Positions 54,551 through 63,137 of a stretch of DNA of 64,000 bases are shown here, one piece after another. The notes beneath the pieces are model-generated. The model was not told where the DNA came from. It ran no database searches and saw only the letters and a program-made list of their open reading frames with translations. Source of the stretch: G963664935 sp963664935 (GTDB lineage Bacteria; Pseudomonadota; Gammaproteobacteria; Methylococcales; G963664935); contig CAXXSE010000007.1 of NCBI GenBank assembly GCA_963664935.2, positions 1,922,001 to 1,986,000 on the forward strand, read 5' to 3'. Position numbers and translations under genes: made by a program. The stretch's first letter is position 1. The number at the start of each line of letters is the position of its first letter.

Positions 54551-55493
54551 TCGCGGCGATGGCTTCAGCTTGCGCAATAACGTTTTTCGCCATGCGTTCC
54601 GACGCGATATCGATCATTTTTCCGTCCAGCTGCGCGGCGCCTTTCCCCTGTTTAGCGGCTTCCGCCAGAGCTTCCAGAACACGCTGGGCTCGAGTGACTT
54701 CTTTTTCGGGCGGCGACATGATTTCATTGGCCAATGAAATTTGCGAAGGGTGGATAGCCCATTTTCCTTCGTAACCCAAGGCCGCGACACGTCTGGCCGC
54801 GGCTTTGTAACCTTCTGGGTCGTTAAAGTCCCCGAACGGTCCGTCAATGGCTCGAAGTCCATAAGCACGACAGGCTGTAATCATATTGACTAAAGCGGCA
54901 TGCCATTGATCACCAAGCGCCCCCTCGCAAGCATAATCCGGGTTTAAACCCCCGATGTTAACGGTGCGGGCGCGTAGACTGGCGGCATAGTCAGCTACGC
55001 CAAAATGAAGCGCTTCCATCCGTGGGCTGGCTTGGGCGATTTCCATGACATTGGCCCCACCCAATGCAATTTCGATCAAACACTCTATACCGATCGGATC
55101 TTTAATGCCCATCCTTTCTTCGATTTGGGTTAGCATACAATCCACCATATACACATCCGCCGCTGTGCCTGCTTTGGGAATCAAAATGGTGTCCAGGTTA
55201 TTACCGGCCTGCTCGACGATATCAACGACATCGCGATACATATACTGCGTATCGAGACCATTAATACGAACCGACATGGTTTTACCCTTCCAGTCGATAT
55301 CGTTCAGCGCTTCGATGATATTTTTACGCGCCTGTTCTTTGTCATCGGGTATGACGGCATCTTCGACATCGAGAAAAATATAATCAACGTCACTGTTGGC
55401 CGCTTTTTCAAATAAGCTCGGGTTAGAACCGGGAACCGCAAGTTCACTCCGTTGCAGTCTGGCGCGGGCTTGTTTGTATTGGGTAAAACTCAT
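54546..55493 (-). CDS. mcl: Malyl-CoA lyase (CitE/HpcH-like aldolase family)
   Basis: This 315-residue cytoplasmic enzyme reversibly splits L-malyl-CoA into acetyl-CoA and glyoxylate. YIFLDVEDAVIPDDKEQARK (about residues 38-57) has the conserved D-x-E-D, MSVRINGLDTQYMYRDVVDI carries the catalytic arginine, and IGIECLIEIALGGANVMEIA the metal-binding glutamate. HFGVADYAASLRAR carries the acidic metal ligand. Location directly beside the mtkA/mtkB genes favours malyl-CoA lyase over citrate-lyase beta or methylmalyl-CoA specificity, though dual activity is possible. The stop codon lies in an inverted-repeat element terminus. Confidence 0.88.
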   Translation of the reverse strand: MSFTQYKQARARLQRSELAVPGSNPSLFEKAANSDVDYIFLDVEDAVIPDDKEQARKNIIEALNDIDWKGKTMSVRINGLDTQYMYRDVVDIVEQAGNNLDTILIPKAGTAADVYMVDCMLTQIEERMGIKDPIGIECLIEIALGGANVMEIAQASPRMEALHFGVADYAASLRARTVNIGGLNPDYACEGALGDQWHAALVNMITACRAYGLRAIDGPFGDFNDPEGYKAAARRVAALGYEGKWAIHPSQISLANEIMSPPEKEVTRAQRVLEALAEAAKQGKGAAQLDGKMIDIASERMAKNVIAQAEAIAAK

Positions 55494-55595
55494 AATTTTT
55501 CTCCTGTTTATTTTTTCTAAAAATATTAACGAATATCACTCGTTTTGGTGATGATGATTTTGAAGGACTTGACCTTCACTACTACTCTTAATTCT

Positions 55596-56483
55596 CTAAG
55601 ATTTAATTCCATTCTCCTGCATCGCCCGCAACACGGCTTCACCAATGTACGCGGGATTTCTTGCAACATACAGCCCGAGTTCCTTCATGACATCCATTTT
55701 AGCGTCAGCGGTTTCGGCTTGTTCGCATATGATGGCGCCGGCATGACCCATACGGCGTCCCGAAACCGCCGAAGTACCAGCGATGTATCCGACCAATGGT
55801 TTACTCATGTTTTCTTTTGCCCAACGAGCGGCAATGACTTCCTGGGTACCACCGATTTCACCAATCATTAGGATAACATGGGTCTTTGGATCTTCTTCGA
55901 AGGCTTTTAGGACCGTTTCGAAATCCATGGTGGTCACCGGATCGCCACCAATACCCACCGAAGTGGTCTGGCCAAGACCCAATTCACCCATTTGCTCGAC
56001 CGCTTCATAGGTAAGCGTACTTGAGCGGGAGACGATACCCACATGACCGGGGCGGTATATATGGGAAGGCATAATGCCAACCTTACATTCTCCTGGGGTA
56101 ATCACTCCCGAGGTATTCGGCCCGATGACCCAAGCATCGTGGCCCATTCTCCAGCGTTCTTCACGCACCATGTCTTGAATTGGGATGCCATCGGTCACCA
56201 CGACTACACATTTAATTCCCCCGTCCACGGCTTCCAAAATCGCATCGGCCGCAAAGGGCGGTGGGACGAAAATTCCGGATACGTCCGCACCTGTTTCTCG
56301 AACCGCACACTCGACGGTATCGAATACAGGCAGCCCTAAATGGGATTTCCCACCTTTCCCGGGGGTGACCCCCCCAACGATGTTCGTTCCGTTCTTGATG
56401 GCGTCTTTACAGTGGAAGGTGGCATGTTTTCCCGTAAAGCCTTGAATGATGACTTTTGAGTATTTGTTGATAAAAACACTCAT
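55596..56483 (-). CDS. Second succinyl/malate-CoA ligase-type alpha subunit
   Basis: A 295-residue paralogue of the alpha subunit at 52374. It starts SKVIIQGFTGKHATFHCKDA, has NIVGGVTPGKGGKSHLGLPV, and the histidine site GRRMGHAGAIICEQAET. Where SucD usually has GPNCPG, and the neighbouring MtkB has GPNCAG, this one reads GPNTSGVITPGECKVGIMPS. A usual SRSGTLTY is SRSSTLTY. It pairs with the beta gene that overlaps it (ATGA at 56480-56483). It could be the citric-acid-cycle succinyl-CoA ligase or a second malate- or other acyl-CoA ligase; being next to mcl keeps both options open. Confidence 0.7.
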   Translation of the reverse strand: MSVFINKYSKVIIQGFTGKHATFHCKDAIKNGTNIVGGVTPGKGGKSHLGLPVFDTVECAVRETGADVSGIFVPPPFAADAILEAVDGGIKCVVVVTDGIPIQDMVREERWRMGHDAWVIGPNTSGVITPGECKVGIMPSHIYRPGHVGIVSRSSTLTYEAVEQMGELGLGQTTSVGIGGDPVTTMDFETVLKAFEEDPKTHVILMIGEIGGTQEVIAARWAKENMSKPLVGYIAGTSAVSGRRMGHAGAIICEQAETADAKMDVMKELGLYVARNPAYIGEAVLRAMQENGIKS

Positions 56484-57652
56484 TGCTTTTTACCCTTCAC
56501 GGTTTCGACGACTTTGCGGGCCGCATCGTCAAGATTCTTGGCGAGAATAAAATCCAGTCCGGAATCGCGAAGAATCTGAAATCCTTCTTCGACGTGGGTT
56601 CCCGCTAATCGAACCACGATTGGGTGTTTAATATTGAATTCGTTAATCGCACTGACAAGTCCTTTGGCAATCCAATCGCAATGATTGATGCCGGCGAATA
56701 TATTGACCAGAATCGATTTGACGTTGGGATCTTTTATAACGATTTTGCAGGCGCTGGCGACCTTATTAGGGTATGCGCCACCGCCAACATCCAAAAAATT
56801 CGCCGGGCGTCCGCCGTGCAGGGTGATTGCGTCCATGGTCGCCATGGCCAGTCCCGCGCCGTTGACGAGAAAACCGATATTGCCTTCAAGTGCGATGTAT
56901 TTCAGCCCATGACTACTTGCGTCAGCTTCCTTCGGGTCTTCTTCGTCCAGATCACGCATTTCGGCGATCTCGGGTTGCCTAAAAAGGGCATAGTCATCAA
57001 ACTCAACTTTGGCGTCCAGAGCCATTAATTTCCCGTTGGAAAGTACCGCTAAGGGATTAATTTCCACCTGCAATGCATCTTTGTCGCGAAAACAGCGATA
57101 CACTTGCTTCATGAACTTGACCGCTTGAGGCATCATTTTTCCATTGAGTCCAATAGCATAGGCTATTTTCCTGCATTGGAAATCCCGTAAACCGATAGCC
57201 GGGTCAACCAATTCCTTAATTATTTTTTCGGGATACCGTTTAGCAATTTCTTCAATATCCATCCCGCCTTCCGACGAGGCGATTAGGGTAATTCTCTGGG
57301 TTGTCCGATCGATCACCAATCCAACATAGAGCTCCTTTTCCACTTCCCTGGCTTCTTCAACCCAAACCCGTTTGACAAGTGTGCCATCGGGTCCGTTTTG
57401 GTGGGTGACCAAGCGGATTCCAATTAGCTCATCGGCCGCTTTTTTCGCTTCGTTAACCGAATTCACGATCCGAACAGCACCTGCTTTTCCACGTCCTCCA
57501 GCATGAATCTGTGCTTTTACCACCCATCGGTCACCACCCAGTTCTTCTGCGGCGATCCCCGCAAGGGTGTCGGTAAACGCGACATGCCCTTTCGGGACCG
57601 CGACACCGTATGTTTTAAGCAAATCCTTGGCTTGATATTCATGAATATACAT
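56480..57652 (-). CDS. Second succinyl/malate-CoA ligase-type beta subunit
   Basis: A 390-residue ATP-grasp protein of the SucC family. It starts MYIHEYQAKDLLKTYGVAVP, has the nucleotide-binding core WVVKAQIHAGGRGKAGAVRI and the family's NPLAVLSNGKLMALDAKVEF. DVGGGAYPNKVASACKIVIK corresponds to the phosphohistidine-handling region of SucC. Its stop overlaps the start of the alpha partner, so the two are made together. It differs clearly from the neighbouring MtkA. GRGKAGAVRIV and AVPKGHVAF resemble ordinary SucC. Whether it serves the citric-acid cycle or the malyl-CoA route cannot be decided from sequence. Confidence 0.7.
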   Translation of the reverse strand: MYIHEYQAKDLLKTYGVAVPKGHVAFTDTLAGIAAEELGGDRWVVKAQIHAGGRGKAGAVRIVNSVNEAKKAADELIGIRLVTHQNGPDGTLVKRVWVEEAREVEKELYVGLVIDRTTQRITLIASSEGGMDIEEIAKRYPEKIIKELVDPAIGLRDFQCRKIAYAIGLNGKMMPQAVKFMKQVYRCFRDKDALQVEINPLAVLSNGKLMALDAKVEFDDYALFRQPEIAEMRDLDEEDPKEADASSHGLKYIALEGNIGFLVNGAGLAMATMDAITLHGGRPANFLDVGGGAYPNKVASACKIVIKDPNVKSILVNIFAGINHCDWIAKGLVSAINEFNIKHPIVVRLAGTHVEEGFQILRDSGLDFILAKNLDDAARKVVETVKGKKQ

Positions 57653-57762
57653 GGGTTTACACTTTGTTTAGCATCGAGGTATTTAACGAAGTTGCCATAC
57701 GAGCATGTTTTTGCACAAAAAATCGGATAACGAAGTGGACGATTTAGGCTTTTAATTTAAAC

Positions 57763-57921
57763 CTGAATCCGTGACTTCAATGCGGATAACAGGGTGCAAA
57801 ATATTGGTTTCACAGGGGATTAAAAAAATCTTAGCTTCACCCATCGATTAAGTGGGTATTTTTTTAACCGCTGTGGAATCGAGAGCTTGTGCCCTGTGCC
57901 GTAGTGAAGTCTCGGATTCAG
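57763..57921. repeat. Inverted-repeat element, family III (159 bp)
   Basis: The left end CTGAATCCGTGACTTCAATG and the right end, read on the other strand, CTGAATCCGAGACTTCACTA, form an imperfect terminal inverted repeat. The interior has GGTTTCACAGGGGATT, shared with the fragments at 6088 and 60369, and a hairpin-prone AAAAATCTTAGC stretch. No coding capacity. It lies upstream of the beta gene at 56480 in a 590-bp gap that also holds a family I element. Confidence 0.75.
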
Positions 57922-58070
57922 ATTAAAGCCAGTCAAGAATTATAACGCAAAAAGAATCGTCGTTTCATCGTGTTAAATTATGACAGGCTTTAGGTTTCGT
58001 TTATGGATAGTAAGATTGCCCGATATGGACTAGTCTTTAGGGTAATGCGAAATAGAGTCATTAATTTTTC

Positions 58071-58190
58071 GTAACTATTCAGCTCACCCCTGATTAGCTC
58101 CATAACTGTGTTGAAAGTGCTCATTTACGCTTGTAAGCCACGCCCTTTCACCTTGTTCTGAAGCCAATCAAGGGCAATTTGAACAGTTAC
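58071..58190. repeat. Short inverted-repeat element, family I (120 bp)
   Basis: The left end GTAACTATTCAGCTCACCCC and the right end, on the other strand, GTAACTGTTCAAATTGCCCT, define it. The first 20 bases are identical to the minus-strand end of the joined-terminus copy at 24175-24205. Its interior (GAAAGTGCTCATTTACGC) resembles the middle of the longer copies. No coding capacity. Confidence 0.72.
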
Positions 58191-58245
58191 AATGTTTTTG
58201 TAGTTGACCTACCGAATAATGCTAAAGAACCGAGGTAACAAAGCA

Positions 58246-58923
58246 ATGAAGCTTAAACGAGTGTTTTGCCTAACCGTATTTTTGTTTTTAATTGCGCCAA
58301 TAACCGCGTTCGCGTTGGTTGTGGATATCCAAGGAAAAATACTAACACCTAAAAATGAAGGTGAGGCTTGTATTGATGTTTCCGGGGAGTATGAAGGTTT
58401 CAGGATCGAATCCAGCGAAATTGGGAAAACTCCCCAGGTTTGTTTCATCAACACCAAACAAAATACCATAGATATTCACGGCGTGAATATTGTGTCCAAC
58501 GGTTCAGAGGTGAACGATGCGATTATCAGTGTCGAGCATACCTTTCCTCCCGGACCCAACGGGTTAATAACCGTTCGAACCCGAGCATTTGGTTTTTTCA
58601 GTACAGCGACGGGTACCGGCGTGGCGAGTGGCGATACCTTTACATTGAACGGTTTTTTCTCTCAAAATAAGTTCTATGACCCCGTAGCTAAACCCTTTAA
58701 ACATAGAGTTGGTAGCGATATGGACTCCGCTATCTTCGAGATGGATTCTAAAGAACAGTACCTGATAGCGGGTCAACGGACATTAAAAGCCGTGCTGAGT
58801 TTTACCTTAAATGGATCCGGCCATAAACTGACCTTACCTAAAGGGACCTCGATTTCGCTGGATTCGGGGGCTCGATTTGAAGACAAACTAGATGCTATTA
58901 TGTCGGTTGCCAAAACGAATTGA
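58246..58923 (+). CDS. Secreted protein of unknown function
   Basis: I chose ATG 58246 because a clean Sec signal peptide follows (MKLKRVFCLTVFLFLIAPIT, cleavage likely after AFA) and AAAGCA precedes it; the frame is open to 58204. The mature protein of about 200 residues is beta-rich and hydrophilic, with segments VVDIQGKILTPKNEGEACID, VSGEYEGFRIE and NTIDIHGVNIVSNGSEVNDA. No cysteine-rich or enzyme motif is seen. It lies alone, after a family I element and before the degraded toxin region. Periplasmic or extracellular location is likely; the function is unknown. Confidence 0.6.
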   Translation: MKLKRVFCLTVFLFLIAPITAFALVVDIQGKILTPKNEGEACIDVSGEYEGFRIESSEIGKTPQVCFINTKQNTIDIHGVNIVSNGSEVNDAIISVEHTFPPGPNGLITVRTRAFGFFSTATGTGVASGDTFTLNGFFSQNKFYDPVAKPFKHRVGSDMDSAIFEMDSKEQYLIAGQRTLKAVLSFTLNGSGHKLTLPKGTSISLDSGARFEDKLDAIMSVAKTN

Positions 58924-59024
58924 TTTGAAAAATCAGGGTCAGAGTAATATTTAATTTCACGTCCACACTCATACAAGCACGAAATGCTTGAATGACCGAA
59001 AAGGGTTGGAAACGTAAATTCAAG

Positions 59025-59052
59025 GTGAACAGTTTATTAGCAAACTGTTCAC
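59025..59052. terminator. Hairpin at the 3' end of the AbiEii-partner gene
   Basis: GTGAACAGTTT (59025-59035) pairs with AAACTGTTCAC (59042-59052) as an 11-bp stem around a short loop, two bases beyond the minus-strand stop at 59054. There is little T-run after it on the minus strand, so it may be a weak terminator or a repeat end. Between 58930 and 58960 the sequence GGGTCAGAGTAATATTTAAT resembles debris often found by REP-associated elements. Confidence 0.5.
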
Positions 59053-59053
59053 T

Positions 59054-59340
59054 TCAAAACATTCCCTCCGGCATGGGCGGCGTCGGATAACGATCAAGCT
59101 TTAAATTCCAATAGGCCCAGGACGGTCCGTCAAATATCCCAGGTGGAGCCTGATCGAGAGCTTCGATGAGTTCATCGTCAGAGAATGACCTCGAACCGTC
59201 TTCATGTCCTCATGGGTTCCGTAAGCCTTGGCATAGGCAATAAAGCGCACCGGATCGGAGACGGCCTGCGCGGGTTCCTCAAACCAGATCACATGGCGGG
59301 AAACAGCTTCAAATTCTGGCGTTAAACGGATCGGTTTCAT
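59054..59340 (-). pseudogene. Short partner protein of an AbiEii-type locus, frameshifted
   Basis: The start (KPIRLTPEFEAVSRHVIWFE, EDPVRF-like continuation) is typical of a small protein encoded beside nucleotidyltransferase AbiEii genes. After ATHEDMKTVR-like sequence near 59180 the frame shifts by one base to read SFSDDELIEALDQAPPGIFD and WAYWNLKLDRYPTPPMPEGM, ending at TGA 59054-59056. Corrected length is about 95 residues. Its ATG overlaps the end of the toxin-like gene (59337-59340), the standard coupled arrangement. As written it would make only a truncated product. Confidence 0.6.
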
Positions 59341-59790
59341 TGCTCTAGATCATTACTGGAAGAAATGGAACCGTGTTCGAAAACAGGCAACCGGTCAAGA
59401 TCGACGGTTTTCTCCGCCACGGACAGACGGTCATGAACCGCACGGGGGAGTGTTTTGAGGTTTCCATCCCCATAGTAAGAGAGCGCTTTAAGCGTAATTT
59501 CCGTATTGAAGCTCTGACCATAAATATGCCGTCCCGCAGCGAGCGCCATGGGAAGATCAACATAGCCATGTTGAATAATGGCATCGATGTCGATGTAATC
59601 TTTTGCTTCCGCACGCTTTTGAACAACGGATGCTTTCATCCCGGCCAGATCAACAAGAGAGGCAATTTTTAAATCGTAATCAGACGCAATAAATGGGTTT
59701 TCGATTTGATTGATTTCCGGCACACCAAAAAACGAAATCTGGACTGGTCCGTTGCGATCTACAAGACAGGTCAAGGTATTCTCCGATTTC
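59337..59790 (-). pseudogene. AbiEii-type nucleotidyltransferase, N-terminus missing
   Basis: The remaining part (LTCLVDRNGPVQISFFGVPE, then ASDYDLKIASLVDLAGMKAS and AEAKDYIDIDAII) matches the C-terminal half of AbiEii/AbiGii-family nucleotidyltransferases, toxins of toxin-antitoxin and phage-abortive systems. The catalytic N-terminal GS-x-D-x-D part is lost: the frame upstream of 59790 meets a TAG and then a family II element fragment. AbiEi, its usual antitoxin, is not visible; a different small partner gene follows. So the locus is non-functional here. Confidence 0.65.
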
Positions 59791-59865
59791 TAGATCACTT
59801 TGCTTTTACCAAGAAAAGAAACCGTATTATAACTGATCTACCGCAGACAAGCCTGGTTGGCCAAA

Positions 59866-59962
59866 TTTTCCAATCATTTTCGTTAAATACAGCAAGTATT
59901 CGCCTCAAATGATCGAAAAATCCGACTCAACCAGACTTGTCTTCACTATTCTCGGACAACCT
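59866..59962. repeat. Family II element, right-hand fragment
   Basis: GTTAAATACAGCAAGTATTC and ATCGAAAAATCC followed by CACTATTCTCGGACAACCTT match the right part of the 6167-6400 element. The left terminus is not recognisable. It lies where the AbiEii gene was cut. Confidence 0.6.
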
Positions 59963-60368
59963 TCTGAAAAACCGCATTTTCCACCGATCCAGACCAAATA
60001 GGTCCCTAAGGACTGCCCCGCCATGGATGGCGGGGTGCTGGAATAGAATTCACTGCTTCAAAATACAGGATGTATAGCTAACGGCTAAGGATAGCGGACT
60101 CGATGATACCGGGTTTGCCGGGGTCGCGTGGTCCTTCTCCTCGGTTACCAGATTACGCCTATTGCGCGCCCTATTAAGCGCTTTCCAAAAGCCATCAGTC
60201 CCCCCAAAAACTCCCTATTTCCATAAAACCAATCCCCTATCATTGTTGTATAAATTGGAGTAGCGCCTCAGGATCACTACAGGCCAGGCTAGTTGTTTGA
60301 GCTTTGCAAGATGCCTTACACCAATTACCATTGTTAAAAGATAATCAAGTCTTCCCGTAGGAGTTGAC
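59963..60368. other. Intergenic stretch with one hairpin
   Basis: About 400 bp with no gene. A 9-bp hairpin CCCCGCCAT/ATGGCGGGG lies at 60016-60035. I see no fragment of a recognisable protein in either strand here. Confidence 0.4.
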
Positions 60369-60430
60369 TTGAATCACTGGATTCAATGAAAATAACAGGG
60401 TACAAGACATTGGTTTCACAGAGGGACATG
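60369..60430. repeat. Family III fragment
   Basis: AACAGGGTACAAGACATTGG and TTTCACAG correspond to the interior of the family III elements at 57763 and 6088. It directly adjoins the truncated higA end, so an insertion may have cut that gene. Confidence 0.55.
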
Positions 60431-60432
60431 TT

Positions 60433-60486
60433 TTAGATACCCTTCACGAAACCGGGGTGTATCGGTCTCATTCTATTCACGATCAT
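60433..60486 (-). pseudogene. HigA-type antitoxin, N-terminal remnant
   Basis: Minus-strand reading MIVNRMRPIHPGFVKGI, starting 11 bases after the higB-like stop. R-P-I-H-P-G is the highly conserved start of HigA (XRE-type) antitoxins in this orientation. After RPIHPG the expected E-x-L-R-EE continuation is missing and the frame ends at a family III fragment. Confidence 0.55.
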
Positions 60487-60496
60487 AAGTATCGCC

Positions 60497-60595
60497 TCAA
60501 TGATAGTCCGCAATTTCCACATAATAAGCGTCACCTTCTTCCCAATGGAAGCATAAACGCCACTGTTGATTAATACATATACTGACTAACCGTTG
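60497..60595 (-). pseudogene. HigB-type toxin, C-terminal remnant
   Basis: Minus-strand reading SICINQQWRLCFHWEEGDAY, then YVEIADYH and TGA. This closely matches the end of RelE/HigB mRNA-interferase toxins (R-IN-QWR-CF-W-GDAY-VEI-DYH). Nothing upstream continues it because the ATPase remnant overlaps its start. With the higA start 11 bases later it shows a former higBA pair. Confidence 0.6.
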
Positions 60596-61589
60596 TGGTT
60601 GCCGGAAAGCGCCTCCAGCCCGTGTTTAAGCCTGAGTTCTTTCAGCAGTGTTTCCGTCAGGGCCGGTTTGTCAGCCAACGCATGATGGCAGTCAAGTATC
60701 GCTTTATCGTATTGCAGCCAGTCGTTTTCGGTCTTTTCGGTTAACTTAGCGATAGTGGCTAATACGATTAACCTGAGACACGCCTGGATATCCGAAGCCA
60801 GCGCTTGATATCGAGACTGTTCTCCACTGTTCTGGTTTGCATGGATATCGTTCTGGCTTAAGAAATTTACGACAAAACCCACGGAAATACGTAGATTTTC
60901 AGGGTCGATAATATTCAAACATGATCGGAGGTGTGCGCTAACCACGGAATAATCAGGTTTCGGTGTAGCTATTAAATCACTAAATTGCGCGAATGCCAGT
61001 TGCGCGCAATCTCTTAGTTTAACGGTTTCTTTACCACTAAGATTGGTTTCTCCAAAATGACCGATACAGTTTGATATTTCCTCTTGCAGCAGTTGTCGAG
61101 TTGCCCAGCTAAAAGGCTGCTCGTGTTTATTATCCATTTCGAAAGACAGCGTCCTGGCTCTCCGGACGATCTCTCTGGGTATCCCCCGCCAAATAAAACC
61201 AGCAGAGCAAGACATTCTTCCGGCAGCTTATTCGACGCTTCGGTATTTTGCTCACGTTTGCTAAGCATTGTGCAGCCGGACTCAACATCCATTTGCCGGA
61301 TTTCGATGATTTCATCAAAGGTGCTTTCAAAAATATCGCGCCCGGAGGTTAGCCGATAACGGAATGAACGGGCAGCGTCTTCGGAAATGGATATCAGATA
61401 AAAGCAGCCTTTATTAAACAATGCGCCTTTTATCTCGACAAGTAATTCTTTCACCTGATCCGGGTCATGAATTTTATCTAGTTCGTCAATGACGATGATG
61501 ACTTTACGATTGTACTGTTCACGTATTAACTCGATGAATGCCAGGTGACGGGAGGTTAACCTGCTACCAAGGTCAGCGAGCCTTACCAT
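60586..61589 (-). pseudogene. P-loop ATPase (KAP-like) remnant, frameshifted and lacking Walker A
   Basis: The first piece (61589 to about 61190) has RKVIIVIDELDKIHDPDQVK, a Walker B, and YLISISEDAARSFRYRLTSG, then LALLVLFGGG. There the frame shifts and continues IPREIVRRARTLSFEMDNKH in the other piece down to 60586, a mostly helical C-terminus. LFGGG-x-PREIVRR is typical of KAP/AAA ATPases. No Walker A precedes the first piece; the frame runs into unrecognised DNA at 61590. The full gene would have been 500 residues or more. It shows no active-protein potential in this sequence. Confidence 0.6.
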
Positions 61590-61928
61590 TTCGAGTATTT
61601 CAACATGAAGAAGTTAGAGGGATTCCTGTTTTTGAAGCGAGAACGTTGCTTGAGCCAAATAAGTGGTGCGTGTGCTGAAAGGCTATGAGGTGAAGGTTGG
61701 ACCGCAGAATGGAAAGACGGATATTGGGGTGGCTCACCAATTGATGAAACATTTGTTAGATAGTGGGTAGTAATATCGGAAAAAGTGGGCAAATTCACTT
61801 AATGGCAATGGTGGTACCTAAATAAATCTGCCGCGTTTCTTCGCAAAGATTTTCTGGTCGTTGAATCAAATATGCCGGAAATGGCAGAATCGGAGGTTCG
61901 TACGTCTTGCGAACAAATCAGAAATGCA
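61590..61928. other. Gene-poor stretch with a possible coding fragment
   Basis: A 34-codon plus-strand reading around 61668-61770 (GYEVKVGPQNGKTDIGVAHQ) looks protein-like, but I cannot name a family and no start codon context supports it. Otherwise nothing is seen. Confidence 0.35.
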
Positions 61929-62543
61929 CTAAGGGTTGTTCATTTGTTTGTTATTCAGATTCGCCCATTTGACGAAAATATACCCCACTATCATGCGCTC
62001 GAACCATCGCAAGAACATGAAATATGTCTCGCGCACTGGGTGATATGAGAGGCTGATATAAGGCTTTGTGATATAAATCACGTGCACGCCCGCGAGGCAG
62101 CCCGCTAGGGCGCCCGTAAACAATCGATCATCGAATAGTGCGATTTGCTTTGGTGGCACACCAGATATCTTACACACCTTTTTTAATCCATCGGGGTAAG
62201 GCTTTTTTCGTACCCCTACAATGAAGCGCGTTCCCGGAAAATGTTGCTGGAAATAATCAATCCGAACTTTTGATGGTTTGTTACTGATGACGAATATTTT
62301 TTCCGCGCCGAACTGTTGTATACATTTTTTTATCCAATCCTCTACTTCTGGTAAAGGCCGATCATATCCATGAGGGGACAGAACGCCATCAAAATCTAAG
62401 GCGAGCACGGTAATATCGCTAGCTATTAAAGTTTTCGGCGCTATGTCAATTGACCGTTTATTCGGAACTGCTTGCCTATATATCATTGCGAGTTCCTTCC
62501 AGCGTTTCGGTATCGTTAGAATTGAGTAGAAAATGTAATTCAT
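61929..62543 (-). CDS. HAD-superfamily phosphatase (YqeG-like, subfamily IIIA)
   Basis: A 204-residue protein with the HAD catalytic motif I LALDFDGVLSPHG (D50 and D52), motif II VFVISNKPSK (Ser or Asn region), a lysine in VRKKPYPDGL (about 113-118) and motif IV IALFDDRLFTGALAG (about 134-148). Substrates of this group are phosphate esters, often unknown; the organisation resembles the YqeG-type phosphatases. A hydrophobic stretch (MFLRWFERMIVGYIFVKW) near the C-terminus may contact the membrane. It stands alone, between a decayed ATPase region and a HEAT-repeat gene. The start at 62543 lacks an obvious ribosome-binding site; an ATG at 62486 is an alternative. Confidence 0.7.
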   Translation of the reverse strand: MNYIFYSILTIPKRWKELAMIYRQAVPNKRSIDIAPKTLIASDITVLALDFDGVLSPHGYDRPLPEVEDWIKKCIQQFGAEKIFVISNKPSKVRIDYFQQHFPGTRFIVGVRKKPYPDGLKKVCKISGVPPKQIALFDDRLFTGALAGCLAGVHVIYITKPYISLSYHPVRETYFMFLRWFERMIVGYIFVKWANLNNKQMNNP

Positions 62544-63137
62544 CGGGCTGTCTAATTCATATACATCAATTTACGATAGATCTTTCCATTATGTTTTACT
62601 CACTTTATACCTTTGCATAAAAGCAGTGTTGCCATTATGCAAATTCCTCATTTTAAATTGTATTTATTGTCTTCACTTCCTGTAGTTCCTTGCTACCGGG
62701 CTGTACAAACAAATCTATTCACTTTTTTCGGTAACCCCGTAAGATCTAATCTATCGAAGGGATCTCTTACCTCTCTGGATTTACAGTAGTAATAATGGAA
62801 CTCGCCATACGATATGCTGGGGCAACAATAAAGCGGTAAACTACTTTTCTAAGCGTGGGGTTCCTTTCTATATATTCCGCTAATGGAGGTGATACTACAT
62901 AGTAAAAACTGATAAAACACGATCCGAGCTAATATTTCTTCAAACATTTATCACGATATTTTCGTAATATTATTACCTCATTACTTTCAGCGCCACAGCA
63001 TGCCGTTGCAATGAAACAACCTTCTCCTGTATTTTCGGAAGCCTCTTGGTTCCCATCCGAAATTATCTGCTCTAGATTTGGGTAATCCCCTTGTAAATTT
63101 CCTTTAAGCGAATCATCAAGACGACTATAGGTTTCTT
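62544..63137. other. Intergenic stretch, no recognised gene
   Basis: About 590 AT-rich bp between the HAD gene start and the HEAT-repeat gene end. No recognised protein fragment, tRNA or strong hairpin. Confidence 0.4.

Noticed and set aside
61668..61770. 34-codon plus-strand reading GYEVKVGPQNGKTDIGVAHQ
   Set aside because: Protein-like but too short and without a family; could be a relic, not listed as a gene.
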